Positions 18,769-28,015 are shown, counted from the stretch's first letter. The stretch is 64,000 nt of DNA from Evansella sp. AB-P1 (GCF_029688925.1 NZ_JARUKY010000002.1:1-64000); one strand, 5' to 3'. Notes: generated by a model not told the origin, from the sequence alone. Numbers and translations are program-made.

Positions 18769-19647
18769 TTATTTCTTTGTAGAAAAGTATACTCCTATTA
18801 ATACGACGACCCCACCTAGTAGTTGATGATAGCTAAAAATCTCCCCTAAAAAAATGATTGCAAGAATGGTTGTAAAGATTGGAACTAAATTGAAAAAGAT
18901 TGATGCACGAGCTGGTCCTATAGCAGCAACACCTTTGTACCATGCTAACAATGCTAGTGCAGATGGAAAAATACCGATATAAGCAATCCCTAATAAAACG
19001 TTCCAATTGAATATGTTAGGAAAACCATACAAATACCATTCTATTGCTGACATTGGTAATAAAAAGAGAATTCCAATGAACATGGTAACAACTAAGCTAG
19101 CAACACTAGGGAATTTATGGTTGTGCTGTTTTATGATAATAGAGTAGAGAGCCCAAAATATAATCCCAATAAGCATAATAATATCGCCTATATTAAAGGA
19201 AAGAGATAATAGAACACCCAAAGATCCTCGACCAATGATGTATAAAATACCAGCAAAGGAAAGTCCAATTCCTATTAACTGAAGCTTTGTTAATGATTCC
19301 TTTAATAAAATAAACCCTAGTATTGCAGCAACTGTTGGGGTTAGAGCATCTACGATTGCTGCGTTAATGGAGGTTGTATAATTAACGGATAAATATAAGC
19401 AACCATTAAATAATACGATGCCACAAATGGATAGACCTAATAGGGGCTTCCATTCTTTTTTCCATAGAGGATGATTCAACATCACAGTTTTATAGCATAA
19501 GGGTAAAAGGAAGACTAATGCTGAAACAAAACGAAAAAGTGCGAGAGTGAACGGTGGAACCACTCCCTCGAAGGCTTTTCCAACGATAAAGTTACCAGAA
19601 AAAAATAGCATTGCCATTGTTAATAAAATATACGGATGAATTCGCAA
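18769..19647 (-). CDS. DMT superfamily transporter (two EamA domains)
   Basis: A polytopic protein of about 292 residues with ten predicted helices and two EamA repeats (about 5-135 and 150-285). It contains FSGNFIVGKAFEGVVPPFTL-like N-terminal family residues (FSGNFIVGKA) and ALLAWYKGVAAIGPARAS near the end, typical of RhaT/EamA exporters. I place the start at TTG 19647, six bases after GGTGGAGGTG; the ATG at 19668 would put that site inside the gene. The ribosome site lies in one arm of a strong hairpin. The substrate is unknown. Confidence 0.87.
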   Translation of the reverse strand: MRIHPYILLTMAMLFFSGNFIVGKAFEGVVPPFTLALFRFVSALVFLLPLCYKTVMLNHPLWKKEWKPLLGLSICGIVLFNGCLYLSVNYTTSINAAIVDALTPTVAAILGFILLKESLTKLQLIGIGLSFAGILYIIGRGSLGVLLSLSFNIGDIIMLIGIIFWALYSIIIKQHNHKFPSVASLVVTMFIGILFLLPMSAIEWYLYGFPNIFNWNVLLGIAYIGIFPSALALLAWYKGVAAIGPARASIFFNLVPIFTTILAIIFLGEIFSYHQLLGGVVVLIGVYFSTKK

Positions 19648-19654
19648 AAAAACA

Positions 19655-19690
19655 CCTCCACCGTCCATGAGTATAACATGGCTGTGGAGG
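19655..19690 (-). promoter_or_regulatory. Hairpin that covers the ribosome site of the DMT gene
   Basis: CCTCCAC-CGTCCATG pairs with CATGGC-TGTGGAGG around a 7-base loop. On the minus-strand transcript the 3' arm contains GGTGGAGG, the probable ribosome site, so the structure could limit translation. It could instead be a protein-binding operator. Confidence 0.5.
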
Positions 19691-19817
19691 AAGGAGAAAG
19701 TATTAGTATTGTTTTAGTTAATTCACTGGATTAAGTGAATTAAAATATTTTTCACATTAACTCTCATGGTATATACTTAAAATGATGTTAGTAATGGAGA
19801 GAAAGGAAGTTGTTATA

Positions 19818-20312
19818 GTGCAGGTTAAAGCAACAGATCTACCAGGAATCGGAAAGAAATTATCTTTTATTACAGCTGAAAATAATATGCTAGTATTAAT
19901 TGTTCATCACACTGGAAAAAGAGAGTTATACTTCTTTCAAGACCAAGACAATGATGAAGCAGATTTTGCCATCAATTTATCTGCTGATGAAACGAGAGAA
20001 TTAGGTGCACAATTGTTAGGAGCAGTTTTTCAGCCTGTAGATAGTGAAAAAATGAAGCTATTAAAAAGTCAAATCGTTACTGAATGGATAAAACTAGACA
20101 AAAATTCTAGTGTTGTTAATAAAACGATCGGAGAATCAGAAGTACGTAAAAAAACCGGTATCTCTATTGTTGGTATATTTAGAGATAACGATGTAATAGC
20201 AAGTCCAGACCCTTCTGAAATGTTAAAGGTTGGGGATACGGTTATGGCCATAGGAAAACAGGAGGATATTGCTCAATTTGAAAAGCTTTGTGAAGGTAAG
20301 GAGTCCTCTTAA
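19818..20312 (+). CDS. khtT: K+/H+ antiporter regulatory subunit KhtT
   Basis: A 164-residue cytoplasmic protein with the KhtT N-terminal domain (starting VKATDLPGIGKK) and a TrkA-C domain (about 78-158). In B. subtilis KhtT binds c-di-AMP through this domain and activates the KhtU efflux antiporter under high K+ or alkaline conditions. The GTG at 19818 is chosen because AAAGGAAG precedes it by eight bases and it gives the family's usual length. The stop is directly followed by the khtU start. The khtS gene found upstream in B. subtilis is absent here. Confidence 0.88.
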   Translation: MQVKATDLPGIGKKLSFITAENNMLVLIVHHTGKRELYFFQDQDNDEADFAINLSADETRELGAQLLGAVFQPVDSEKMKLLKSQIVTEWIKLDKNSSVVNKTIGESEVRKKTGISIVGIFRDNDVIASPDPSEMLKVGDTVMAIGKQEDIAQFEKLCEGKESS

Positions 20313-21482
20313 TTGGAAATTCAGCTACCGATCATGCTGAGTGCCGGAATCATCTTCCTCCTGATGTTTTTATTCGGGCTTTTCAGTTTGAAGTTTAAAA
20401 TACCAGAAGTAATTATATATATATTATTAGGACTAGTTTTAGCATCATTCTTAGGGGATTCTTATCTTCTTCATTTAATCGGTGAAGTGGGAATAGTATT
20501 GTTATTTTTTATGCTAGGTATGGAGTTCCCAATTAAACAGCTATTGAAGGTATCGAAAAAAGTTACGCCTGCTGGGACATTAGACGTCCTGTTGAATATT
20601 GGGGTTACAATGGTCATTGTTTATTTATTTGGACTTGGTTTAATTGAATCACTATTGATTGGAGGAGTAGTATATGCAACCAGCTCATCCATAACAGCGA
20701 AGCTACTCGAAACGAATAAACGAATGGCAAACCCAGAATCTGAGTTTATTTTAGGATTACTTATTTTTGAAGATTTAGTAGCACCAGTTTTAGTGGCAAT
20801 TTTGGTTGGTTTAACTGCAGGAACTGGAATGAATGCAGGAGCATTTACTATCTTAATTCTTAAAGTTGTACTGTTAACTGCAGGTGCAATTATTTTAGGT
20901 CAATTGTTATTCAAAAGACTTAGAGGATTCTTTGAAAGGTATTTAAGTTCTGATATTTTCATTATGTTTGTTATTGGAATCGCCCTAGCTTATGGTGGAA
21001 TAGCACTTTATTTAGATTTATCAGAGGTATTAGGGGCATTTCTAGCTGGTATTATGATTGCTGAAGTTCGTAAAACTGAGCAGCTAGAGCATTTAATTGT
21101 TCCAATTCGGGACCTTACTCTTCCATTATTTTTCTTATGGTTCGGTACAACGATTGAATTTGGAACAGGCATTCCTTATGTAGGACTGTTAGTTACACTT
21201 ATTATTTGGGCTATCATCGCTAAGATAATTGTTGGTATTGTTGGTGGTAGATTATATGGCTTAAGTAAAAAGGTATCAGTACGAGCAGGATTTTCATTAA
21301 TACAACGGGGAGAATTTTCTATCATTATTGCTGCTTTAGCAACAACAGAAATCATGGTTTTTAGTAGTGTATTTATATTATCTACAGCAATAGTAGGTAT
21401 TATCTTTTTCCAATTTGCACCCAAAACCGCAAACAAATTTTATCCTAATAAAAAACCACAAAAGGTAAAGCTACCAGGATAA
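20313..21482 (+). CDS. khtU: K+/H+ antiporter subunit KhtU (CPA2 family)
   Basis: A 389-residue membrane protein of 12-13 helices in the CPA2 monovalent cation:proton antiporter family. The ion-site region IFEDLVAPVL (around 150-160) carries the conserved acidic pair, and LGAFLAGIMIAEV and RAGFSLIQRGEFS are family landmarks. It starts at TTG directly after the khtT stop, with AAGGAG nine bases upstream, and no separate RCK domain is fused, which fits its pairing with KhtT. Together they export K+ and help with alkaline pH or osmotic downshift. Confidence 0.9.
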   Translation: MEIQLPIMLSAGIIFLLMFLFGLFSLKFKIPEVIIYILLGLVLASFLGDSYLLHLIGEVGIVLLFFMLGMEFPIKQLLKVSKKVTPAGTLDVLLNIGVTMVIVYLFGLGLIESLLIGGVVYATSSSITAKLLETNKRMANPESEFILGLLIFEDLVAPVLVAILVGLTAGTGMNAGAFTILILKVVLLTAGAIILGQLLFKRLRGFFERYLSSDIFIMFVIGIALAYGGIALYLDLSEVLGAFLAGIMIAEVRKTEQLEHLIVPIRDLTLPLFFLWFGTTIEFGTGIPYVGLLVTLIIWAIIAKIIVGIVGGRLYGLSKKVSVRAGFSLIQRGEFSIIIAALATTEIMVFSSVFILSTAIVGIIFFQFAPKTANKFYPNKKPQKVKLPG

Positions 21483-21501
21483 TAATCAAGATAGAATAGA
21501 T

Positions 21502-21540
21502 AAGGCATTGCTTCTCAATAGGAGACAATGCCTTTTATTT
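21502..21540 (+). terminator. Intrinsic terminator of khtTU
   Basis: Stem AAGGCATTG / CAATGCCTT followed by T-rich sequence. Confidence 0.88.
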
Positions 21541-21568
21541 AAAGATAAGTATAAAATTTTCACTCTAC

Positions 21569-21660
21569 GTAAGGTGTCTAGGAGACAGGATGTCGATGAT
21601 TTACTCTTTGCCCACAGGACGTGGGCTGTACTTAGGCGGAATTGAGGCGCCTTGCCTTTT
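21569..21660 (+). ncRNA. GC-rich three-hairpin element, possible small RNA or repeat
   Basis: About 90 bases, clearly richer in GC than the surroundings. It holds three short hairpins in a row: GACAGGATGTC (21584-21594), CCCACAGGACGTGGG (21611-21625) and AGGCG..CGCCT (21634-21652), ending in CCTTTTCTT. The first two share the loop context ACAGGAYGT. It may be a structured RNA or a copy of an intergenic repeat; there is no open frame. Confidence 0.4.
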
Positions 21661-21798
21661 CTTATATGTGGATACCTAATGCATTTCTTTTTAAGTTTGT
21701 CATATTATTTAACAGACTTTTTTGAAAACTTAGAGTCAAACAAGCCACAAAAGGTGTTAAATATATTATAATTTATAAAAAGCGGTGAGGTGTTATAA

Positions 21799-21939
21799 AT
21801 GGCCATTATATATATATGTAGAATGTGTAATGGAACTGGTCTTGTAGAAAAAAAATATTGGTTTTTAACGAAGAGTATATCTTGCCGCATTTGTAAGGGA
21901 TCAGGGAAAAGAAAATCAAAGAGTAACATTGTTTGTTAA
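21799..21939 (+). CDS. 46-residue double CxxCxGxG zinc-knuckle protein
   Basis: Starts at ATG after a clear GGTGAGGTG ribosome site. The product has two motifs of the DnaJ zinc-centre type, C7-x2-C10-x-G-x-G and C29-x2-C32-x-G-x-G, separated by 18 residues, then a Lys/Ser-rich tail ending in Cys. A single zinc ion held by four cysteines is likely. DnaJ-like knuckles bind unfolded proteins or nucleic acid, but nothing here shows the partner. It is too short for usual gene-length cut-offs. Confidence 0.72.
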   Translation: MAIIYICRMCNGTGLVEKKYWFLTKSISCRICKGSGKRKSKSNIVC

Positions 21940-22098
21940 TTTACCTGCATGAGTTCTCTTCTGGCATTAGGTAGTAAAGCAAGGGGAAATAGGATGGACT
22001 CTTATCAAAATATTTCTTAATTTATTCTAAGGTTGCTTTAAATACCGAAACTCTAAATGAAACGACGAAGGTTATGTAGCAATTAGTTTTAGTTTTTC

Positions 22099-22160
22099 GA
22101 ATAAGCTGTCCTACAAGGGAGTATAGAATTTCTCCTTGCCGGACAGCTTATTCATTTTTA
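22099..22160. terminator. Long hairpin between the zinc-knuckle gene and prfC
   Basis: A 13-bp perfect stem GAATAAGCTGTCC / GGACAGCTTATTC with a second inner stem (CAAGG-GAG / CTCCTTG). The plus-strand side is followed by CATTTTTATC, so it suits plus-strand termination better than minus. Confidence 0.65.
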
Positions 22161-22216
22161 TCTATACTTAATAATGTTTGTTTAAAACTTACTCACTAAT
22201 GAGTCAATAAATTGAT

Positions 22217-23761
22217 TTACTCTAGAAGCTCCCAGCCTGTTGATAGCTTTATATCCGGGTTTTTGTCCTGGAACATCCGTAATGTAAATTCGTTTTCAAA
22301 AAGGAGTACAGGACGCTTCTGTTGATCATGTACAAGCATTTTTCGGCTATCAGTCATTCTATCAGTTACTTCCCCTTTTGTTACCCAACGAGCTAATTCA
22401 TGGGTCATATGTTGAAATTCTATATCTACGTTATATTCATTTTTCATTCGGTATTCAAATACTTGGAATTGAAGTTCACCTACTGCACCGATAATAAAAT
22501 CTTCAAAATATGGAGTTTTATATAACTGGATAGTACCTTCTTGTACTAATTGTTCCATTCCCTTATGATATTGTTTATGTTTTAGTGCATTTTTTGCTGT
22601 GATTTTTGCGAATTTCTCAGGTGGGAACTGTGGCATTTCTTCATAAATAAGGCGTTCGTTGCCAGTTACTAATGTATCTCCAACTTGAAAGTTTCCAGAG
22701 TCGTATAGGCCAATTATATCTCCTGGCATTGCAGTATCTACTGTTTCACGATCGGATGCAAAGAAAGAGTGAGACTGATTCAGCTTCATTTTCTTCCCGG
22801 TTCGAGAAAGCATTATCTCCATGCCACGTTCAAACTTTCCAGAACAGACTCGTAAAAAAGCGATTCTATCACGATGGTTTGGATTCATGTTAGCTTGAAT
22901 TTTGAAAATGAATCCAGAAAATGTATTGCTTTCAGGTTGAACTAGCTCTCCTGACGCTTTTCGTGGCTGAGGTTCAGCAGCAAGTGTAACAAAATTATCT
23001 AAAAATGACTGAACGCCAAAGCTGGATAATGCACTTCCAAAAAATACAGGAGTTAATTGTCCACTTTGTACTTTTTCCATTGTAAACTCATTTCCTGCTT
23101 CCTCTAGTAGCATGGTATCTTCCTCTAGTTTTTCTTTTTCAAAATCTTGAAGGACGGTTTGTTCCTTGTAAGATACGATTTGTCGTTCGTGAGAGTCATT
23201 ATATACTTCAATTTTTTCATCTGGAATACTATAAATTCCTTTTAAGGTTTTACCCATACCAATTGGCCAATTCATTGGATAAGTTTCCATTTCCAGAACT
23301 TCTTCAATTTCAGCTAATAGATCTAACGGTTCTTTTCCTTCGCGATCAAGCTTATTAATGAAAGTGAGAATGGGGATACCGCGCATACGGCAAACCTTAA
23401 ATAGCTTTAAGGTTTGGGCTTCTATCCCTTTAACACTATCGATAACCATTACAGCAGTATCTACAGCGGTCAGTGTTCTATACGTATCTTCACTAAAATC
23501 TTGGTGACCTGGTGTATCTAATATGTTTATTTGAACATCATTATATATGAGCTGCATCACACTTGATGTTACAGAGATACCTCTTTGCTTTTCAATTTCC
23601 ATCCAGTCAGATGTGGCATATTTCCCTGACTTTTTCCCTTTAACTGTTCCAGCACTTCTTATTCCTCCACCTAATAACAATAACTTTTCCGTTAATGTTG
23701 TTTTACCAGCGTCTGGGTGGGATATAATGGCAAACGTTCGTCTTGGTGTTTCGTTAGACAT
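22217..23761 (-). CDS. prfC: Peptide chain release factor 3
   Basis: A 514-residue translational GTPase that recycles RF1/RF2 from the ribosome after peptide release. G1 is SHPDAGKTT (14-22), the G3 [16 protein letters not shown] and G4 NKLDRE motifs follow, and the C-terminal RF3 domain is complete; the length is slightly short of the E. coli protein. I start at ATG 23761, nine bases after AAAGGG, rather than the frame's upstream limit at 23803. B. subtilis 168 lacks prfC, so its presence is a useful taxonomic marker. Confidence 0.95.
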   Translation of the reverse strand: MSNETPRRTFAIISHPDAGKTTLTEKLLLLGGGIRSAGTVKGKKSGKYATSDWMEIEKQRGISVTSSVMQLIYNDVQINILDTPGHQDFSEDTYRTLTAVDTAVMVIDSVKGIEAQTLKLFKVCRMRGIPILTFINKLDREGKEPLDLLAEIEEVLEMETYPMNWPIGMGKTLKGIYSIPDEKIEVYNDSHERQIVSYKEQTVLQDFEKEKLEEDTMLLEEAGNEFTMEKVQSGQLTPVFFGSALSSFGVQSFLDNFVTLAAEPQPRKASGELVQPESNTFSGFIFKIQANMNPNHRDRIAFLRVCSGKFERGMEIMLSRTGKKMKLNQSHSFFASDRETVDTAMPGDIIGLYDSGNFQVGDTLVTGNERLIYEEMPQFPPEKFAKITAKNALKHKQYHKGMEQLVQEGTIQLYKTPYFEDFIIGAVGELQFQVFEYRMKNEYNVDIEFQHMTHELARWVTKGEVTDRMTDSRKMLVHDQQKRPVLLFENEFTLRMFQDKNPDIKLSTGWELLE

Positions 23762-23996
23762 ATAACATAACCCTTTCATTTTAAAAAGTGTACATTGCTC
23801 CAATTCCTCATTATATACAAATATAAGGAAAGAATCACTTATTTTTAAAAGTTTATTTAATATTATTTATCAATTCTTTATTTCCACCGAATTTATACTG
23901 ATTATTTTGATTAATGTAGAGGTGTATAAATAAAGGAGGATTGTAGTTTGAGTGTTGTACAAAGAGGAATAAATAATGATAAAAGGAGGGTGTAAC

Positions 23997-24257
23997 ATGT
24001 CCTCATATAAATTGTGGTATATGTTAATGACTGGAATATTTCTAGTAGTTACCTCTGTTACAGTTTACTCTGTTTTTCAAAACGATGAGAGGGAATGGTC
24101 TTTTCCTACACATGTATTTGTAATAGCATTAGTATTTGCTGTATTAGGAATTATCGTATGGAAAAAAGGTCGAGAGCACTATCCTTACGCATATTTATTA
24201 GGATTATGCTCTTTATATGCCTTTGTCCTTGTTATTTTAACAATGATTCAGATGTGA
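23997..24257 (+). CDS. Three-helix small membrane protein of unknown function
   Basis: An 86-residue protein with three predicted membrane segments (about 8-27, 38-55 and 63-83) and a charged loop after the first. The ATG at 23997 follows AAAAGGAGGGTG. A 15-codon open frame (23948-23995) with its own AAAGGAGG ends two bases before this start and overlaps the ribosome site, so translation may be coupled. I do not recognise the family. Confidence 0.7.
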   Translation: MSSYKLWYMLMTGIFLVVTSVTVYSVFQNDEREWSFPTHVFVIALVFAVLGIIVWKKGREHYPYAYLLGLCSLYAFVLVILTMIQM

Positions 24258-24344
24258 AAAATAATAACCTCTTCCGTTTTGCCCACGCCAATCTGGTGAA
24301 AATGCATATGCTGTGTGTGAACCCATGAAAGGAGGCTTTCTCTC

Positions 24345-24443
24345 ATGTCTCACGCACCAGCTACAGGTCTATTTGGAGGCTTTGCCTTCATCTTAGTTTT
24401 ATTCATTTTGTTAGCGATTATTGGTAGCGCAGTGTATATGTAA
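24345..24443 (+). CDS. YjcZ-family sporulation peptide
   Basis: A 32-residue peptide with a short polar N-terminus and a single hydrophobic segment (GGFAFILVLFILLAIIG), the layout of the YjcZ family of tiny sporulation-linked membrane peptides in Bacilli. The ribosome site AAAGGAGG lies nine bases before the ATG. A motif resembling a sigma-K -10 (CATATGCT) sits about 38 bases upstream, which would fit mother-cell expression but is weak evidence. A strong terminator follows directly. Confidence 0.82.
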   Translation: MSHAPATGLFGGFAFILVLFILLAIIGSAVYM

Positions 24444-24451
24444 TAAAAAAT

Positions 24452-24485
24452 AAAAGTCAGCCGGAGAGGCTGACTTTTATTTTTG
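24452..24485 (+). terminator. Intrinsic terminator of the YjcZ-like gene
   Basis: Stem AAAAGTCAGCC / GGCTGACTTTT followed by ATTTTT. Confidence 0.92.
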
Positions 24486-24530
24486 CATATCTAATGTGAG
24501 CACTGTTAATAACCTATTGTTTGGGGAGAC

Positions 24531-24730
24531 TTCCATTCAAGTGCATCTTGCACCATGGAGGATGAAAATTATACATCAAGGTGGTTCATTCGTTACAGGC
24601 GAACGCTTTCCGCGGGCACGGCCTCAACTTCCTAAAACTTACACAGTAAGCTTTAGGGGATTTTCGTCTAGGCGCTAATCCCGCTGGAGTCGTCACCCTT
24701 CACTACTGAACCAGTCTATTTTTAGGGTAG
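24531..24730 (+). repeat. Intergenic repeat family, copy 3 (short form)
   Basis: About 200 bases with CTTGCACCATGGAGGATGAAA, ACGCTTTCCGCGGGCACGG, CTCAACTTCC, GCTGGAGTCGTCACCC and CACTACTGAACC, ending TTTTTAGGGTAG. The CTTTCCGCGGGCACGGCCTC variant is the form I know from intergenic repeats of many Bacillaceae genomes. It touches the 3' end of the 58-residue membrane gene that follows on the minus strand. Confidence 0.85.
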
Positions 24731-24742
24731 GTATTTTGGCAA

Positions 24743-24919
24743 TCAGGATACTCCTTCTTCTGCAAAATGTAAATATTTTGTGAAATAAGCACCAAATAAG
24801 GTTAAAATCGTCGTCCCTGTCCAAAATACAATGCCGTTTAAAGGTAGGCCGACAATACCAACTAAAAAGTACAGGATTGGAATTAATAAAAAGCAAATAG
24901 CGGTTAACCAAGATTTCAT
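24743..24919 (-). CDS. 58-residue two-helix membrane protein
   Basis: Starts at ATG nine bases after AAAGGAGG, the best ribosome site in this region. It encodes two membrane segments (about 5-24 and 28-50) and ends HFAEEGVS. The frame overlaps a longer open frame on the same strand (24693-24941) that has no such site, so the short one is the gene. I do not recognise the family; nothing nearby suggests a role. Confidence 0.7.
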   Translation of the reverse strand: MKSWLTAICFLLIPILYFLVGIVGLPLNGIVFWTGTTILTLFGAYFTKYLHFAEEGVS

Positions 24920-25391
24920 TTAATTTACCTCCTTTCACCATAAATACTTTTTTATAATTATAGATAGTCGTCAGAGTGAATAGTGTCCTTATAAAAAATA
25001 TATATTCGTTAAAGAAATGATTGATCGTTTACAACATATTTATGGTGCAAACAGTATTATGATGATTACTAATTCGATAATGGGTAGGGAAATCCTCCAG
25101 AATATTTAGAAAATAATAAAAATATTATGTGGAATGGATGACGAAAGGGGGATGTTGAAGTGAAAAGGAGTTTCCATTGGAAGAAATTTTTAATAATAGA
25201 AGGAGGAAGTAATCTAAAATTCTGAAGTAAGTACTATATTGTAAATGATTCTATTATAGGACCGAGGTAGATCATCAAAGCTATGTATGTGATTAACTGG
25301 ATGGATATTCAATAAATAAATAGGCAATAATAATGTAGCTACACCAACACAGCTAGATTATATATTTATTTCAGAAAGAGAGATATTTTAT
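24920..25391. other. Intergenic stretch with only doubtful short frames
   Basis: About 470 AT-rich bases. Two short frames could be translated but are unsupported: a 30-codon ATG frame (25017-25109) without a ribosome site, which may be a gene fragment, and a 21-codon GTG frame (25160-25225) with AAAGGGGG eight bases upstream. No repeat copy or terminator is evident. Confidence 0.4.
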
Positions 25392-25955
25392 ATGGCTAAC
25401 CCTAGTTTTGATGATATAAGAGAGGTACACCAAAAATTAGTGGAATTGAGATTGGAATACTGGATAAATGATAATTTATTTACTTTTCAGTGGTGGCTTC
25501 TACTTTTTTTACTGATTGGGCCTTGGATTATATGGTGGAAGGTTGTACATAAAGAGAGAATTTCTGAAGTATTATTATACGGATCTATTTTAATGGTTCT
25601 CGTCATTATATTAGATGATATTGGTGTTGAACTACATCTATGGTCATATCCATATCAATTATTTAGCTTATTACCTCGTCTCATCTCTATAGATCAAGGA
25701 ATCATTATTGTACTACATATGGTGTTATATCAGTATTTTACTAAATGGAAATCCTTTATTATTTCTAATACTGTAATGGCATTAATTTTTGCTTTTATTT
25801 GTGAACCAATTACCGTGTGGTTAAATGTGTACCAAATAGATAATTGGGAATACATCTATTCATTTCCTATCTACATAGTCAAAGCGATATTAATAAAATG
25901 GTTAGTTGATGAAATAATCTTAAAAAAACAGTACGAAAACAAGAAAACACTTTGA
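25392..25955 (+). CDS. CBO0543-like membrane protein
   Basis: A 187-residue membrane protein starting at ATG 25392 after AAAGAGAGAT. An amphipathic N-terminus is followed by five or six membrane segments. The Trp-rich first segment (FQWWLLLFLLIGPWIIWWK), the acidic LDDIG in the next loop, LWSYPY and a Gln-containing fourth helix fit the CBO0543 family of unknown function, as I remember it. It converges on leuD and the shared terminator lies at its 3' end. Confidence 0.68.
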   Translation: MANPSFDDIREVHQKLVELRLEYWINDNLFTFQWWLLLFLLIGPWIIWWKVVHKERISEVLLYGSILMVLVIILDDIGVELHLWSYPYQLFSLLPRLISIDQGIIIVLHMVLYQYFTKWKSFIISNTVMALIFAFICEPITVWLNVYQIDNWEYIYSFPIYIVKAILIKWLVDEIILKKQYENKKTL

Positions 25956-25984
25956 CTCTACCATAAAGGAGGTCAAAGTGTTTA
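25945..25984. terminator. Bidirectional terminator between the membrane gene and leuD
   Basis: Stem AAACACTTTGACT / GGTCAAAGTGTTT, T-rich on both strands. The left arm overlaps the last codons of the plus-strand gene. Confidence 0.85.
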
Positions 25985-25995
25985 ATAAATTATGA

Positions 25996-26580
25996 TTAGT
26001 TTTGAGCTGCTTCATATTGACTGATTTTATCTTCATGAGTCAATGTTACTGCAATCTCGTCCCATCCGTTGAGAAGCATTTCTTTATGGTATTCAGGTAC
26101 ATCAAAGGATACTTCAAAGCCAGTTGAATCCTTAATTGTTTGGTTTTCAAGGTTTACTGTTAATGTGTAATTTTCAGCTTCTGCTTTTTCGATAAGCTTT
26201 TCTGTCACTTCTTCAGGTTGAATAATTGCCAATATGCCATTTTTAAGACAGTTATTGTAAAAGATATCAGCATAACTAGGGGCTATAATTACTTTAAAAC
26301 CAAAGTCTTGAATTGCCCACGGTGCATGCTCACGTGAAGAACCACAACCAAAGTTTTCACCAGCAACTAGTATTGATGCACCTTCATATTTTTTATCGTT
26401 TAAAGAGAAGTTTTCTCTAGGTGTCCCATCATCCTCAAAGCGCCAGTTATAGAATAGGAATTGCCCGAAGCCTTGACGTTCAATTCTCTTTAAAAATTGT
26501 TTAGGAATAATTTGGTCTGTATCAATATTTGCTCGATTTAAAGGATAAACGAGACCTTCATGTTTTCTAATCGGTTCCAT
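25996..26580 (-). CDS. leuD: 3-isopropylmalate dehydratase small subunit
   Basis: A 194-residue swivel-domain subunit that pairs with LeuC to isomerise 2-isopropylmalate to 3-isopropylmalate. The motifs NIDTDQIIPKQFLKR and NFGCGSSREHAPWA are those of the family and the length is normal. An AGGAGGT site precedes the ATG. It is the last gene of the long ilv-leu operon, and a bidirectional terminator follows. Confidence 0.97.
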   Translation of the reverse strand: MEPIRKHEGLVYPLNRANIDTDQIIPKQFLKRIERQGFGQFLFYNWRFEDDGTPRENFSLNDKKYEGASILVAGENFGCGSSREHAPWAIQDFGFKVIIAPSYADIFYNNCLKNGILAIIQPEEVTEKLIEKAEAENYTLTVNLENQTIKDSTGFEVSFDVPEYHKEMLLNGWDEIAVTLTHEDKISQYEAAQN

Positions 26581-26593
26581 AATGTGTTACCTC

Positions 26594-28015
26594 CTATGAC
26601 GAAAGAGTAGGTGCAGAGTATTTTCGAACATCAACAAATTGTCCTTCGATAGCAGCAGCCGCTGCCATTTCTGGACTAACTAGATGCGTACGTGCGCCAT
26701 TACCTTGACGTCCTTCAAAATTTCGGTTCGAAGTAGAGGCACAACGTTCTCCTGAAGGAATAATGTCATCGTTCATGGCTAAACACATACTACATCCAGC
26801 TTCTCTCCATTGGAATCCAGCTTCTTTAAAGATAGTATCTAAGCCTTCTTCTTCAGCACGAAGCTTGATTGTTTGTGATCCTGGTACTACGAGAGCTGTA
26901 ACAGATGGATTTACTTTTTTACCACGGACAATGTTTGCAGCTCTTCTTAAATCACTTAGCCGTGAGTTTGTACAGGAGCCGATAAATACATGGTCAATTT
27001 TTACAGAAGAGATAGGTTGATCTGCTTCAAGCCCCATATACTCTAAGGCACGTTCAATTTCTTCTCTTTCCACTGCTGTTTTAGCTGTATTTGGGCTAGG
27101 TACGTTTGCACTAATAGGTAGCCCCATACCAGGGTTTATCCCCCATGTTACTTGAGGTTCTACTTCAGCTGCTTCGATTTCTACCGTTGCATCGTACGTA
27201 GCACCTTCATCTGTTGCTAAAGCCTTCCACTTTTCTAAAGCTATATCAAAATCTTCACCTGCCGGAGCATGGCGTCTACCTTTAATGTATTCGAATGTTT
27301 TTTCATCAGGACTTATTAATCCAGCTCGGGCACCGGCTTCAATAGACATGTTACAAACTGTCATTCTTTCTTCCACAGTTAAGTTTCTAATTGCTTCTCC
27401 TGTGTATTCGATAACATATCCAGTTCCAAATCGGACACCGAATTTAGCAATAATAGCTAAAATTAAGTCTTTTGCCGTTACGCCTACACCAAGGTCACCA
27501 TTTACTTTTACGTTAAGTGTTTTAGGTTTGTTTTGCCAAAGTGTTTGTGTTGCAAGCACGTGCTCCACTTCACTTGTACCGATACCGAATGCTAATGCAC
27601 CAAAAGCACCATGAGTAGAAGTGTGGCTATCTCCACATACGATTGTTTTTCCTGGCTGTGTAAGTCCAAGCTCAGGTCCAATAACGTGGACGATACCTTG
27701 ATCAGGATGGCCAATATCTGCTAATGGAACATTAAATTCTTCACAGTTTGCTTTTAGCGTATCGATTTGTTTTTTTGAAACAGGATCTTTAATAAAATAA
27801 CGATCTAACGTAGGTACGTTGTGATCCATTGTTGCGAATGTTTTCTCTGGTTGTCTAACTTTACGGTTGTTCATTCTTAGACCCTCAAATGCTTGTGGAG
27901 AGGTAACTTCATGAACGAGGTGTAAATCAATATATAATAGATCAGGCTTACCTTCTTCTTGATGGACAACATGTTGATCCCAAATTTTTTCTACTATTGT
28001 TTTTGGTTGTGACAT
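26594..28015 (-). CDS. leuC: 3-isopropylmalate dehydratase large subunit
   Basis: A 473-residue aconitase-family enzyme that holds the [4Fe-4S] cluster; cluster cysteines are in IGSCTNSR and in [10 protein letters not shown]. The ATG at 28015 is eight bases after GAGGAG; the frame's GTG at 28024 overlaps that site. It ends 13 bases before leuD, with which it forms the active heterodimer in leucine synthesis. Confidence 0.97.
   Translation of the reverse strand: MSQPKTIVEKIWDQHVVHQEEGKPDLLYIDLHLVHEVTSPQAFEGLRMNNRKVRQPEKTFATMDHNVPTLDRYFIKDPVSKKQIDTLKANCEEFNVPLADIGHPDQGIVHVIGPELGLTQPGKTIVCGDSHTSTHGAFGALAFGIGTSEVEHVLATQTLWQNKPKTLNVKVNGDLGVGVTAKDLILAIIAKFGVRFGTGYVIEYTGEAIRNLTVEERMTVCNMSIEAGARAGLISPDEKTFEYIKGRRHAPAGEDFDIALEKWKALATDEGATYDATVEIEAAEVEPQVTWGINPGMGLPISANVPSPNTAKTAVEREEIERALEYMGLEADQPISSVKIDHVFIGSCTNSRLSDLRRAANIVRGKKVNPSVTALVVPGSQTIKLRAEEEGLDTIFKEAGFQWREAGCSMCLAMNDDIIPSGERCASTSNRNFEGRQGNGARTHLVSPEMAAAAAIEGQFVDVRKYSAPTLSS

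Noticed and set aside
24693-24941. Minus-strand ORF of 82 codons
   Set aside because: It overlaps the better-supported 58-residue frame with a ribosome site, and its end reaches into a repeat copy.
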